A stretch of 64,000 nucleotides of DNA from Phymatolithon calcareum. Lineage: Eukaryota; Rhodophyta; Florideophyceae; Hapalidiales. Positions 31,725-44,790 of this stretch are shown piece after piece. The notes below the pieces were generated by a model. That model searched no databases. It was not told where the DNA came from and saw nothing but the letters and a program-made list of their open reading frames with translations. The DNA lies in assembly GCA_977006965.1 (NCBI GenBank), contig OZ345369.1, positions 2,480,001 to 2,544,000 on the forward strand. The letters are read 5' to 3'. The position numbers were made by a program, and so were the translations under genes. How positions within the stretch are numbered: position 1 is the stretch's first letter; every line of letters begins with the position of its first letter.

Positions 31725-34700
31725 GTCTCTAACCATTTCTCATATGTTATGATAGAATTAATCACAGTGGACAATTCAATCTCTTAGTTGATTGATTCAA
31801 TCACAGTTAGTAGTGCAATGAGCATCAGAAGTCGTATCATACCTCAATCCGAGGCCTATATAGGACCCGGATCTGAAGCCCCGACACAATAAACCAAGGA
31901 ACATCTCACAACCAACCCAACCATCTCAACCATCAACCTCAAAACCTCCATCCAACAGATACGTACCCTAAGAACTTTGTATTGGTTTCTCTCACGGCAA
32001 TTCGTGGTGTACTACAGATTCTCCGTATGGACATACCCCTCCGTCAAGACAAGGAATATGTTGGAAAGAGTAATGCCTGGCTGTACGAAGAGTTTTATGT
32101 GAAGTGATTTTACAGAGGCTCCGAAGAAGTCGTACATCAGTCGCGGGATGAGTAACCAGGAGATGAAGGTTACTTCGAGTAGGACAGGCACTAGGAAAAC
32201 GGTGAACGTTTCCTGCGTGCTGTAACACTTGATAGTCGCTCTTAGGGTTGTTCTGCCCTACGGTACGCTATTACGATTGGTACGTTTCCATTAGCAGCCG
32301 GTTTTCACGACATTACAAGCGGGCCCCACCTGCCAACCATAATGTTCCGTGGTAGGCCAGGATAGAGTGATGGATCTAATCAATGAACAGAAAGAAATAT
32401 TTGCGACGTAGGAAGATAAAGTTTGAGCATGCGCCACCTATTTCGTACATGGAGTCAAAGACATCTTGAAGCGCAGCTTTCAGTTTGTAAAACAGGACAA
32501 ATCGAGTACACATTAGATCGCTCTCACCGACCCAGTGCTATCCCTGAAGGTTATTAGTACGAGATAGAGTGATATGAGCCGCTATGAGTTCTTGTAGGAT
32601 CATTCTCATCACATACTCATAATATATTGACCTAATGCCATAGTACTCCCCTTCTTGGGCAGTTCGATTCCGTGCTGCCATTTGTTTCGGTTTTTTGATA
32701 GGGATCTTTGCTGTAACGCAGACCTAAGTTGAAGAGAACGATATGAGAAAGCTGCGAACTGGTTTGTAGGGGACGCCGCTCAGATCGAGAATATTATACG
32801 TTATAGAAAAGTCGTGGCGTGAGCAGCTAGGAAAGTTTGCATGCTATTAGGCCCGAAATCTGCGTTGGGTATGAAGCAGCACAACACTGTTATCGACAAA
32901 TAAGTCGTGCGAGGACTGATAGAGTACAAGAAAGCGTGGCTCCGTCTTCGACCTGGAATAGTCTTTTTCGGAAACGACGACTAAACCAAGCCGAGGATGA
33001 TTTACTTACAGTTCTGAGTTTACTTTGCAGTGAGTGACTTAGGGCTCCTTTAGTTTCACTCCAACAACCTATTTCTCCCAGAAATGGTATAATCCTGCCC
33101 GCCTAAGTATCCTTTTAATTTATTGACATTGTGCGCAAACGCTCCGATGCTGGATGGATATTAACCGTCCACGCAAGAAAGCAGGAATAAATCTCCCGCT
33201 ATTTTGATTTGGTCTGCTCATATACGAATGTGTGTAGAGGATATATTACATTAGGCGTTCAAGCTGATTAAGTACTTGTATTACCACTTTATGTACCGTT
33301 TACAGCATCGGAGTCTACTATGGACACTTTTTAAGTCAGCTTTGCCGATGAAATGCTCGGAATGAAACGTCGATGATAACGATGAGGAGAGCTTGCATAT
33401 CAGTATCAGTGCCGCATGTTGAAGAATTGGTGATAAAGACTAAGATGGAATCAGATATCGATAAGAAGACTGGGAAAACCCGTATCATCGAGCATATTGG
33501 TACGGCTATGGCCATAGGTCGTAACGTGCCAATGTCCGCTATCGGGGAGCAATTGCGAACAAATATGAATGTAATGTCCCCGGTTAAAATGCGAATTTCG
33601 AAATTGTGGACGAAGGTGTGCCCTATACGAATTACCTGTCAGAAAAGGTACGATACCGAACGTTGAACTATGCAGTACAAGAGCTCGATTACATAAGGAA
33701 CGTATCCAGCTCCATGAATTATCTGATGAACTACCTTCTTAATATCGAGGTAGCAGCGTACGGAGCACCATCCGTGAACACGTCGGACTGTCTGTCCCGA
33801 GTTAGAGAAAGTACGCGGTTGCTAGAGAATCGTTTAAGGATCTAGGTTATAGCCTCAGGTGTGATGAAACGGAAAATCAGGCATTGGAAACGGGAAGAAG
33901 CTGCTACTAGCCCATGCTCCGAGATTTATGGGACTTCCAAGGGGTCATGCAATGGGCATTAGAAGAACTGGAATCTGACGTTGTGAAAAAGGGCAGCGAC
34001 GATTCCATTAAGTTAAATTGGCATGCTAGGAACGAAATTAAACGAACTAGACATTGGCAAGAAGTTTTCTCTCATAAAAATGTGCTTATGAGCAAAAATC
34101 TAGGACTACACCTCTTCATCCTCTAAATGGGGAACAATAATGCCAATGGAGGATGGAATGATATAGTATTTCTTCTTTCCTTTCACCTTGGCGAAACAGT
34201 TCCTTTATTTAGTGAATTCAATAAGCCATAGGAATAAGTATTCTTGAAGAGAGAAGCAAGAGTCTCGCGAACTCTAGGTAATCGAGGTACGTCACCAACG
34301 CTGGTGAATATTTCACAGAGTAATTTGGTACATATGCGTGCCCAGACTCGCCCAGAAACTATCGGCAGTATCTGTCGCGTCCAGAAACGAGGTGCACCGC
34401 CAAGGATTGGGAATATCATAGAAAATGAGCTGGCGTTTGTGCTTCCTCACTCGAACTCGGAAATTATCGAAAAAGGCCTATCGCGCTGTAGACACCGGGC
34501 GGATTAACGAATAAAACCAATTCTACAGTAACCTTTGTTGAATAACATGTGTCTCTATGACGTGTTCCTATTAGTGAGAAGCCGGAAGCGGGCGACATGA
34601 ATAGATCTATTCAGTGTTTGGAATATGCAACGTAGAAGGGGTCACGACGCGAATGCATCTCGAGACTTTCGAAAGCACAGAGGATTGATTTAACGATGCT

Positions 34701-35101
34701 CCACTCACATTTGAGATATCTGGGTAGGTGAGAATTGCCCCCTTTGCCCTTTCAGTTATCTACTGATATCCTACAAATACCATGTAAGAAGACAGATCAA
34801 GTGAGAGCTTGCCTCAATTGCTCTACCCATTTGCCTCATTGACCTGCAGTGTTTTTCATGAAACTCTGGGAAGATCACATTAAGTGCAGTAGTTGTTCCA
34901 TGTTGGATTTAATGCCTCATCGGTTTCCCAATGTGCGCCTCAAGAACCACTTCGAAAGCTCTCTTCCTCCGCAAAACGCATCCACCATCATAGTTATGAC
35001 CAGGTCCAGGGTGCCACCTCTACCCCCTAAGTCACTTTCCCTGGTAGAGAGTCGCTGTCACAACAGGTCTTAGGCTAATTCAGCTCTTCATCACTCTCAA
35101 C
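31725..35101. other. Eroded intergenic or transposon-derived sequence
   Basis: No recognised gene. At 31845-31900 a palindromic CCTATATAGG followed by ACAATAAACC and a C/A-rich stretch resembles the promoter and R region of an LTR, but no matching second LTR or TG...CA ends were found. Frames at 33373-33845 look weakly coding but match nothing I know. Confidence 0.4.
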
Positions 35102-35566
35102 ATTGGGCAAAAAAAATTCGATCTATATACCCTTCGATCGGGTCTCCAGCGTCCGGCTCAGTCTACTACAGACGGTCTTCCTATCTCCACTCCTATTCGG
35201 AAGTCTACTCGCATAACGAACAACATATCAGCATTGGCTGCTGCTCCCGGGCTATCATTGAATTCCAGTTCTGTGCCTCCTGCACGAAATGCATCTTCTA
35301 GGATACCGGATCTCTCCGAACATGACCAAGGTATGACCACCGCTCGCACGTCGGTCGCTGCCGCACTTGCAAGATCGTCCAAGTCGCCATAGAGAATTCT
35401 GGTTGACCAGCGTGGTAACAATGTCCCTAGTAGTGGAACCGAAATTTTTGAAAAGACAGAAACCCGCCACAATCGGCTGCACCTGTACATTTCGCGCGAA
35501 GATCTAAGGACTATGAAAACAGCCATAAACCAGATGAAGCTAATGAAAAACGTTGAACAGTTGTAA
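35102..35566 (+). pseudogene. Coding remnant with one in-frame stop, unknown
   Basis: One plus-strand frame is open for about 155 codons, apart from a TAG at about 35390. The first half is Ser/Thr/Pro/Ala-rich (LPISTPIRKSTRITNN, SSSVPPARNASSRIPD), the second half charged (FEKTETRHNRLHLYISRED) and ends at TAA. A coiled-coil-like stretch (KAEKQSLHLQIRDLEERLS, about 35785-35845) follows downstream. It resembles the N-terminal region of transposon proteins, but nothing specific is recognised. Confidence 0.3.
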
Positions 35567-36795
35567 TCGAAAGAAACCGCGGATCAGCGGTTGGGCACGA
35601 AGCCGTGCGGAACAGGAACTGGGTGTACCAGAAGGTACGGAATAAGTTTACAATCAACAAACAGGTATCGGGTTCTCCCTTGTCGATTGTGTTACACGAT
35701 ATAAACAAAGCTTAACATTTTGGTTCTCACGCGAGAAAAATCGGCTGCTTTCGTAGGACTTGAGACCATTCATGACAAAAATGATTGCTTAAAGGCCGAG
35801 AAACAGTCCCTGCACTTGCAGATACGAGACCTGGAGGAGAGACTCAGCGTCAGCACCCCTTTCAGATTCCCGCAGGAAGATGTCATCACGCGTCGATGGG
35901 GATCGCTTACCAGATCCAGTCCGTGCTTTCCACCAATCTACATGGGACTTTTCCGACTACTAATTTCGCGTTCTAACTCTCTCGCCATGCTCGATGCGAC
36001 AGAAACCCATTTTTCCGTTGAAAACATTCGAGTTTGCGAATGATCCGATATTTCGGAACACGTCGTACGTGAAGGAGTTCCTCAGCCCCAAGTTTGTGAG
36101 ATTTACTACTCCGCATGGGCACGAATCGACCTGCACAACTGCTGTCGCCAAGAACCCTCGAACATAGAGAAAAAAGTCCGCATTCAGGATTGGTCGTTTC
36201 GAGTTACTACCTCTCTTTTTGGAGATTTTCACCGTAAATAGCTGGTTGCTCTACTCTGGAGCTCATCCAGAGGGAATGAAGTGCATGAGCCAGCGCAACT
36301 TTTACAAGCAGTTGGCGACGGAACTGATCGAAAATACGAATGATTCATATAGAATTTGACGTCGCTTTTCGTCCCCGGAGAGGTCTTTCGCTTCGGGTAG
36401 CGGTGTAGGCACTCATCTAACACCGACTATGCGCAAACGGAGGACTGGGGATGAACTTCTTAAGTTGTATACATTGCAGAATAATTGCTGAGTATGAAAG
36501 ACGAAGATGGTAACTCTGGTTTCTTTCGCTTGTAATCGAATTGATGGGGCTCAGATTTATATCCTTGGCTCAATCGCTGGTAGAGATTTGCTTCGCAAGT
36601 CATGTTCAAAATATTCATGAGTTTTATATCTTCGAAGAGTCCGAGTAGGAATAAAATTTTATTTTAATGTCTTAAAAAAAGTGTTCCCTCAATTGAGGGC
36701 AAATTTCGATACAATACTCACTACACCAACCTACTGCTCATCTGTTTCTGAAAATGTAACGCGTGCGCTACTCTCTATTCTTCAAATCCTCGTCT
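35567..36795. other. Eroded sequence, coiled-coil-like fragment
   Basis: Contains the coiled-coil-like frame at 35720-36043 and further short plus-strand frames to 36240. A CCCTCAATTGAGGG palindrome at about 36685 matches the palindrome at the ends of the piggyBac-like element, so another end of that family may lie here. Confidence 0.4.
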
Positions 36796-36874
36796 CAAGT
36801 AGCATCTGCGTCATCGCAGGCCGGAAGGTCGATGATCACGAACTGAGCCACTTTGCTGATGTGTTTTCGTTTCG
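36796..36874. repeat. Unoccupied relative of the Harbinger target site
   Basis: Positions 36796-36846 align without gaps to 20127-20177, and 36844-36874 to 23844-23874, sharing one TGA at the junction (36844-36846). This is the expected structure of a target paralogue before insertion. On the minus strand both copies encode a similar peptide ending in CDDADAT/CDDEDAT, so the repeat was probably coding. Confidence 0.85.
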
Positions 36875-38411
36875 CCTGAACAACGTTCCGAACGTTCGGC
36901 CTACCGCATTTTTGTGAGACGCGACTGGTGCTCCCGCCCGAGAAGCAGTGATGAGCCCTCATTTTGCACGGAAAGTAAGGCTTATTGCGCTTACGGTCCG
37001 ACTTAGAAACAAGGACAAACGGCACTAAATCTTCCTGTATTTGCTGGTCACCAGTGACTTCTCTAGCATCATTAATTTTTCCATTGTTTGTTTCACTTCC
37101 TCTTCTGCTCCGTCATCCATCTGTGGTTGCGTTCGGTTGTGTTGAAGGTTTTCCAGCAGCATTTCCATTAGATATTCCTAATTTTCTACATACGCCGAGG
37201 GGCTAGGCGGGGGTAAGCGACCGAAAAACCACTAGTCTGCGTTCTCTGAGCCCTCTTGGCTTTTAGATCCACTTCCCGCCAGAAGTGCAGCACATGCTGA
37301 AGTGAGAACTGACGCGAAATGATCGAAGAATGATCCATTTTGAGGGACGATGGTTGTTAGGACTTCGCATAGTGCATTAACGTGAATTTCGGTTCTCACC
37401 AGAGTCCTGCGAGCTCCAGATTAGGTAAGAGAACGAACAGGTGGGACAATATTGTCCATAACAGCAAATTTTCGACTGTCTGAATATGCTACGCGAGTAC
37501 GGGGTTTTGAGATCGGGCTGAAACCCATCCACATGTGTCCATGGTGTGACGCCAACCAAGCCATAGAAGCATGCTCCTTGTGGGCCTGTGACACTGCGAG
37601 ATCGCTGGATATTCTGTGTTTAAGGCACGAAAACAGAAGGATCCTTCTGCATGACGAACTCGGCAGCACGGAGAGTAGACTAGTTTAATAAGTCTGACAA
37701 CAAGAAAGCACTTACGGGTGAAGAACGTTTTTGAATAGCTCTACGACTTTCTTCCGATTCTGACCGGTCATGCCCAGAGTTGGCTCTGAATACACGAAGT
37801 CATGCGCCGGGGAGGATTCTGGGCCGAAACCTTCGTTTTATATGTTTGCAATGACATATTTAAGAGCTTTATCTTGTGACTTGCTAGCTCTTCTTCTCCA
37901 GATATAATGACGTCTGACTAGTTTTCCAGGCGCTTTGAACGTGGAGCTGAGATTACGAGAAGACTAGGGGGCTCTGATTGGGCGCGCAAAGCGTTCTACA
38001 GCGGAAGAGCGGTGCGTGGAGAGCGTGGTGTAGATGGGACAGGAGGATTGATTGATCGCATCCACTTCGCAATCTTAATTGAAGCTGTAGCCGGAGAATG
38101 ATCATTAAAAGCATTTTACAAAGTGGGGAGTAGATTAGTCTTATTTCCCTCATTGAGATCTATATCGGCATCAAACGAAGTTGTTTTAAGAATGTTCAAA
38201 CGCATAGTCTCCAGAGGGGAAGGCCATGCTTCTCAATCCAGAACGGCCCCAATGGACTCTTGCAGGCTCCCATATAGAGATCTTTAAGCTTACTCTCTTC
38301 GACGAATTTGTGGCATGAGATAGATCATAGTTCTTCAGTCACTCAAAAACATAAGTCCGGTAGGCGGCGAGCTCCTCATCGCGCGTGTTGAAGAAGTCCC
38401 ATCGATGCTTT
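36875..38411. other. Eroded sequence, no gene recognised
   Basis: Short frames on both strands without family signals or repeats that I could identify. Confidence 0.4.
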
Positions 38412-39162
38412 CTATGTTCTGTAGTTCGTTGCGCTAAGGAACTCGCAGAATTCTAAAGTATCGCGGGACGTTTTCCTGGCTGTCAGCGAATATGATATGA
38501 GAGGCTCCTCAGCGTTAAGAATCTCTTCCTGCTTCTGCACAAGGAATTTATTCAGGGCCATAGTTCGCTTCGCCCTGACATGCATTGTTTTGCTTGGGTT
38601 GCGGCCTGCAGCTGAAAATAGCCCAAGATTTGTGTGAAAGATCTGGACTGCGGGATTTCGAGTTTTCACTGTGACCAGATACTCTTTAAAAGAGAATAGT
38701 TTTTCATACACAGAGGTAGAAACAAAATATCTCTCCCTCTGCTTGTCGATATTGCTGCGAAGCTGGATATTTGTCGGCTTGAGCAACGTAGTACCCTAAT
38801 GTAAAACTTAGAAATCTCTCCGGCTTTTCTCGGGGAAGCCGAGTTTTGGCGTCATGATGGTGCGCACTTTCGAATATGCCATACCACCGATCAAATCTTG
38901 ACAATTCAAGTTCTGCTTCTTGTTCCGATAGATTGCGACTAGTGATGAAATAGAACTTTGGATATCCGGCCTGTTGTCCTACAAGAGTAACAATAATCGG
39001 CCTGTTAGCCGTGACGGTAGCACCCGTAAACATGCCATCGTCGTCATCCTGTCCGCGATACGTTCCGACGATTCTTCGAGCTCCAGACTCTGAGAGCTGT
39101 GGAGCTCTGAGATAAGGTACGCAGAAAGCCGGCGAAACAACCAAAGCCTTGGAGACTTCCAT
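38412..39162 (-). pseudogene. Unknown protein remnant in two overlapping frames
   Basis: Two minus-strand frames, 39162-38704 (152 codons) and 38786-38412 (124 codons), overlap by 83 bp and read well as one protein with a frameshift near 38750. Examples are IIVTLVGQQAGYPKFYFITS in the first, and YLVTVKTRNPAVQIFHTNLG in the second. Composition looks coding. I do not recognise the family; a decayed transposon gene is the likeliest explanation. Confidence 0.35.
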
Positions 39163-40112
39163 GATATCGCGATACTGTTCTGCAAATGACTATCCGTCGC
39201 AGCTACTTGAAGAGAAGAATATGCGTTGGAGTATTGGATCTATTTGATTAGATTTCGAGAACTGGAGCGGGCAAGAGGTATGATGGAGCTGTGCAATGCA
39301 AGTGAAGTGTAAGTGGAACTTGCACACTTCAGTGTGAAACTGAAGTATAAGTGCGAGACTAGCAGTGAGAATCTTGGACTACTTTCCATGCGAAAGACAA
39401 CAGGTTATGGAATATGGAATGAAGATGAAAAGCATGAACACTGCTTTTCTTCTGCCGATTTACTGCCCTTAGAACGAGACATTACGCCTTAATGACGAGG
39501 CCCAGAACTTGAGCATAGAAAACCGACTAACTTGAGATCGAATTTAATGTGAGTGTGCAACTATTATAAGAGATTTCTGCTGATCATTACATTTTGTGAT
39601 ACTGGTTGAAAAGAAGCGATTGGTAGCATAGTTCCATCCCCATAAGTATTTCGCGTGAGAACTTGAACTTTCCACCCCGAGTGAATGCAAAGATTGACGC
39701 TAGAGCACAGGACTTCGAAAAAGCGCGGGAGTCTCACAAGTTAATATTCGTAACATGAAGCCCGCCGGGCAACTTATTTGGATAAGGCAAATGCCAGTTA
39801 TACAACCCTGATCGAAAAATGGCCACGACCCGTGGGCACAATCCGCTTTCCAGTGCGCGCTTCAATTCGACTCGGAAAGGAAGAAAAAAAGCGCAAAAGT
39901 CGTACCGTTTTTCGGTATTTGCGACGTAATTGCTCTTGATTTACAAAAGTGGTCATCTCCGTGAATATCAGCTCAAGAGGAGAAGTGCCTTTTGAGCACA
40001 ACCATGATCAGATGAGATTGGTCACCACATCATGATATTTCTTGTATAAGGAAGGCGTACGGCACATAGTCATTGTTAATATGAGCTCTAATAAAATGGA
40101 GCATATTGAATG
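39163..40112. other. Spacer, no gene
   Basis: No recognised gene. A patch near 39297-39360 repeats AAGTG-containing units (AGTGAAGTGTAAGTGG and variants). Confidence 0.4.
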
Positions 40113-40459
40113 TGTAGACAAGCAATGTAGCAGGGGTGTAATGAACGACATTATTACCATCGACCTAGGAGCTCTGTAACGGTCCTTGCTATCTATCAAC
40201 CGGCACTGCCAGAACATTACGGTGAACGTCCTTTCCAAGAGGAAGCAACGGATTTATCGCAGACACCGAATAAAAAACAGCGTACTATTATTCTAGCGTC
40301 GGTTACTGCACTCCTTTTCTGAAGGGTGTGCAATTGCTCGCCCGCGCCCTATTTAAACGGCGATCCTGATCTCGTCTTAGACTGAAGTATCGCATCACAG
40401 AGAGATCACCCCTTTTTAAGATAAACCCAACCCTCATCTTTTCACTCTCAGTGATTACA
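40113..40459 (+). mobile_element. Solo LTR, plus strand
   Basis: 347 bp from TGTAGACA to GATTACA, about 85% identical over the full length to the inverse of 18673-19020. It is flanked by the direct 4-bp repeat AATG (40109-40112 and 40460-40463). A CCTATTTAAACGG box at about 40348 is the likely LTR promoter. No internal retrotransposon sequence lies on either side. Confidence 0.85.
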
Positions 40460-41535
40460 AATGGCAGAAAAGAAAGAATACCTTTTTGGTTATTCCTTTC
40501 GTGTCGTGAGTAAGTATAGGTGATCAGGAAAAGGAGAAATGCAAAATAAGTCCGGGGAAAGCAATCGATGTTGGAATGTGAAAGATCGGTATCTCGAAAT
40601 GAAACCTTATGTTACAGAATGGTAGAACTCTAAGAGAGTGCAAAGATCTCCAGTGACTCATCTATGAGTCCTTATCAAGCGCAAGAATCAAAAACGAAAT
40701 TCTACATGGTTAAAATGAGGAGAACATCTATGCCTCAAAATCAGGCTCTAGCATTCGCTGTTGGACAGGTTAATTTTCTCCACATAGATTACGGATACTA
40801 TCTATGTCACCAGCAAAACCAATCATGAGCACACAATGTTTTTGTCCATTAAATACCGTTGACGTCCATTTCCACCGAAAATCAATCACTAGAGCCCAGA
40901 GCTCCAACTATAGATTTTTATTGCTGATAGCGAAATCTTCATAAATAATTTTCCAGTGTTTGTGATATCCATTTCTGTAAAATGCACGGCTCCTCACAAG
41001 AATCAATACCAAACACCAGGGGAGCGCGCGCCGTGCAATAATGCTAAATTCAGCAATATCGGAACTTTCGAAATCGACATTTTTCACGAAATGACAATAA
41101 TATATGCAGATTTTGAAAATGTTCATGGATATTAATGTTTTTGACGCTGAACATGATTGGTGGTCTCTCATTCTGGGCTTTGAAACACCCTGAACCTTTG
41201 AGCCGAGCCTCAAAGGTTGCCAACGCCATTGCTGATGTAGCTTATAGCGTTTTGCAGAACCCTATAAGCCTTGAACTGTTCCCGACATTAAAAGACATAT
41301 CCCATAAAATGGAAATCAATAATCCTGATTTTTGCGCGTTCCACTAGCGTATTGGAGGAGTCCCGTCGTCATTTGGCAAAATGACATCTAAGGGAAGGAA
41401 ATTACCATCTGCTAGATGGAACTTTTCTCGAGAATGGAGACATATTAATGGATCAAGTTCTATTGAAGAATGCACATATCGTCATTCTGGAGAGGACCAT
41501 TGGGGGAACAAATATTAACATGAGAATAGTTTTGT
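40460..41535. other. Spacer, no gene
   Basis: Short frames only, for example 41135-41347 on plus, without recognised motifs. Confidence 0.4.
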
Positions 41536-41739
41536 CCTGTTTATGAGGAAGGCACGGTCACGGCGTTTCATGTTTGCGATTTCCTCCCTTCCTACCACCC
41601 ACTTTGGAAAATGGAGAAGCTAAAAAGGAAATTATATCCTGTTTATGAGGAAGGCACGGTCACGGCGTTTCATGCTTGCGATTTCCTCCCTTCCTACCAT
41701 CCTCTTTGCAAAATGGAGAAGCTAAAAAGGAAATTATAC
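41536..41739 (+). repeat. Two tandem copies of a 102-bp unit
   Basis: The unit starting CCTGTTTATGAGGAAGGCAC is at 41536 and again at 41638, differing at only a few bases. It lies at the upstream edge of LINE-like coding sequence, and may be 5' UTR monomers of that LINE. Confidence 0.9.
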
Positions 41740-43030
41740 AACATCGAGATTTCCGATAAAAGACAGAATCGCCCTTGGAAGAGACTGGAATGTTCTGGAT
41801 CTGTCGCACCACCCACTGTTCCAACTAGATCCCCCATTTCCCACCATCTCGAACAAAATGAGACCCGCTGGCTACCCCTGCAAGGAGCTCTATATATGTC
41901 ATCAGAGTGCAGCATTGCGAGCGTCCACTCGGCAAGCCGTTACGTCCCTTTGCAGAATGACACACGGGACAAAGAGTCTTACTCGCCGACGTTTCATTGC
42001 ATAGTATGACCCGTTGTATCCATATCGCCAACCATCGCTTACTCCGAGCGAGATGGACACAGAGGACGAGTCTCCTATGATCTTGGCCCCCACCGTGAAG
42101 GAGATACCATCTGAGAATAATGAGCAGTACGAGAGTGACACGCCGGTGACTGTGTGAGTAGTCTTGGCCATTACATAATCGATCTATTAGTGCAAGTAAA
42201 GAGAAGAGCAATGGATTCCAGCGACCCGAAGTTATGTGATTGTATATTGTTGGGAAAAGGCTTTGTTCGCTGCAGAAAACGAGTTGAGATACACGGCTGA
42301 TTTCCACACACGAAAGTGGTGCAAAGACAATCAGAAGAAGGCAGAAGAAGAAATAAATGACCCTGAGAGAAAAACGCTTGCAGAGACACAAGCGGGAGTT
42401 AACAAGCAATTAGAAAGCTATGTGAGAAGTATGTCAGCATGCAATGGAAGCGCAGAATTTTCGAAAAACCGCACAGGAGTGCACAAACCGAAAAGCTCTG
42501 AGCTTGATGCTGATAGCGACAATATTTCTACTGGTAGCAACACCGAAGGGGCACACCAAACCGAAAAGGCCTTAAGCTCTCGCCCCAAAAACAGAGAAGA
42601 TAACATGACCCATGAAAGGAGTATAACAAGTGAATCGACACCCAAAACTAGCGAAACAGAAGAGCCACTAATAATTTCAATCTCATACCAGCATCGCACG
42701 TGGACGCTGAAGAAATTGTGGAATCATGATCCTGGGAAAGAAAATAGTATTTTCCACTTTTAACGTGCGTGGAGTAGCAGAGACGCCCAAAATGGTTGAC
42801 CTAAGCATGGAAAAACACAATTTGCAAGTCCTCAGTCTGACGGAGACATTCAAAATAAGACACAGCTATGAGGGTGAGTGTCGACCATATTTGTTCCACC
42901 CGGCCACTGGTAGCTTTAATTACTAAGGCCGGTACTCCAACCAAAGTACTGGGTAAGATGACTAGAAGAGCACTCAAAGTGGAGCTTGCACATGGGGGAT
43001 ATATGATGATTTATTTTAAAAGCTCCCAAA
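41740..43030 (+). pseudogene. LINE 5' part: ORF1-like frame and start of the ORF2 endonuclease
   Basis: A 175-codon frame (42236-42763, opening with GTG) encodes a hydrophilic, Ser/Thr/Glu-rich protein that could be ORF1. It overlaps by 38 bases an ATG frame at 42726 that begins FSTFNVRGVAETPKM, LQVLSLTETF, the N-terminal signature of an APE-type LINE endonuclease. A frame change then continues to about 43030 (GKMTRRALKVELAHGGYMMI). The sequence stops before the rest of the endonuclease and the reverse transcriptase. The ORF1 assignment rests on position only. Confidence 0.6.
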
Positions 43031-43449
43031 GCCTCAAATTGAGTAACAGGGCAGCTTCTCGCTGTTTTCGATACTCATCTCTCTACTCTCCTTCTAATAT
43101 CTCCTTAATTCGAATTTCTCTCCCTGTGAGGGCCCGAGTAAGTATTTTGCATTCATATTATGTTTCTTGGTCCATCTTCATAGACCGCAGTATAGGTTGC
43201 AACATGATAAGCTCCACCACAGCACCAGTCTCAAAGTCCTAGCGAAGTATGAGCTGGACCTCGGAGAGATGTTAAGAACGGAAAGGGCATTAGACTCCAT
43301 ACTACTCTACAGCGTCACCATAATTGACAATATGGAGAACGACGAGTCCCTGTATTAGGGACGAGGCGATATACTAGAATGAACAGTTACGAAAAGCTGC
43401 TCCCGTACAGTCTTATGAGTGTTAATGAGGGCTTTCAAATAAACAACTA

Positions 43450-44790
43450 AACAGTTGAAAAAAACCAGTCCCAAAGAATTTCGCCATAATGGATTTTCTC
43501 CACAATGGAACTCTGTTGAAAATGACTCTCAGGCATCTCTACCTCGCAGTTCTGTCCCTTATATATAGCACTCCTGGTAGGTCGCCTGGTACGCCGATCG
43601 GGATTTTAACTGTCCGACCCTCTTCTTCCAACGTCCAGACTTTGACTGTTACTTGTAGGCGTCGCTTCTTTTACACCATACCTTCTTCCGCTGGTTTCAG
43701 AGCTTCTTTAAGGTGTTCCTCTTCCCCGAGATACCCAATGTCCTTTGATACGTCGTCCAGATCTTCTTATTTTCCATGGTATTCTTCTGAAAGCTCCAGG
43801 AACTTCCTCCGTCTTACCAAGCTTAAGGCAGACCTTTCAGCCTGGTGCATTCTCCTCATCTGTGGGCTGGCGAGACGGCAGAGCACTCGCATTCTCTCCC
43901 TTCGATACTCGACATATTTTCCGAAAACGTATCTTTTGAAAAGACCTTCTGCTGCTTCAATTGCCTATAGTAGTCGTTTCGTGATCGGTGTCAGGTGAAT
44001 GGCATACTCCCATTTGGGTAGAATCAACGAGTTGAAAATCCAGATGTACCTGGTTGGTTGAAGTCCTCTGATGTTCAAGCCAATTTGGCGGAGTTTGTGT
44101 ATGCATCCCATCGCATACCGAACTCTTGGATTGCTGTATCGTCGGTGACTCCGTTGTTCTTCATACTGATCCCGCGGTAGGACAGTCTCCAGGCTTGGTG
44201 CAGCTCTTTTCCTACAAGGAAGAATTTTTCTTTGGAAGTCCTTTGTACTTAAGGACCTCGCTCTTTCCTGGATTCGTGTTCCATTTCATGGAGTTCTCGG
44301 CTGCCCACTTCGTAGCTATGTCCAATAGTTTTTGCAATCCTTTCGCATTCTTTGCCTGAAGAAGAACGTCATCCGCAAATAGCTGCGCTGGATGGTTAGA
44401 CACTGTTCTTGTTACTTGGGCGGCAGCTTCAGCGAACGTATCCATGAATATGTTATATAGGCACGGAGTAAGCGGGGAGCCCTGCGGAACACCTAGGCCG
44501 ATAATGCACCACGTTTTCGTTTCATCTCCTGCCGACGTGATCCACCACGTTTTCATCAGGTAAGATACCATCTTTGTTATGTGCACCGGCAACTTTTTCT
44601 TCAGTCGCTCGAGGACGATATCCCTCGGGACGCTGTCATACGCTGCTGACAAGTCAAGTACTGCAACGAACGGGTGACCATTTTGCATAGTATTCTTTGC
44701 GCGAAGTATGGCCAAATATGTGCTCTTGTCCCCAGAAACGAGGGAAACAAGTGATGTCCGTCCTGTATCAATTGTAAGTTGGACCGCTGC
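43450..44790 (-). pseudogene. LINE reverse transcriptase and C-terminal fragment
   Basis: Minus strand, 5'-truncated. KSTYLAILRAKN, FVAVLDLSAAYDSVPRD, GVPQGSPLTPCLYN and FADDV (44368-44379) are reverse transcriptase motifs of non-LTR elements, in one frame up to a stop at 44212. The C-terminal part then continues through several frame changes to RVPLWRKSIMAKFFGTG near 43490. The 3' end lies near 43450. Its order and orientation against the plus-strand LINE 5' part at 41.7-43.0 kb do not fit one element, so two insertions are likely. Confidence 0.85.

Noticed and set aside
31845-31930. TATA-like palindrome with AATAAA-like signal, resembling an LTR
   Set aside because: No TG...CA ends, no partner LTR and no flanking duplication could be found.
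41740-44790. One LINE with a twin-priming inversion
   Set aside because: In twin priming the inverted 5' part lies upstream of the 3' part; here it lies beyond the 3' end, so two insertions fit better.
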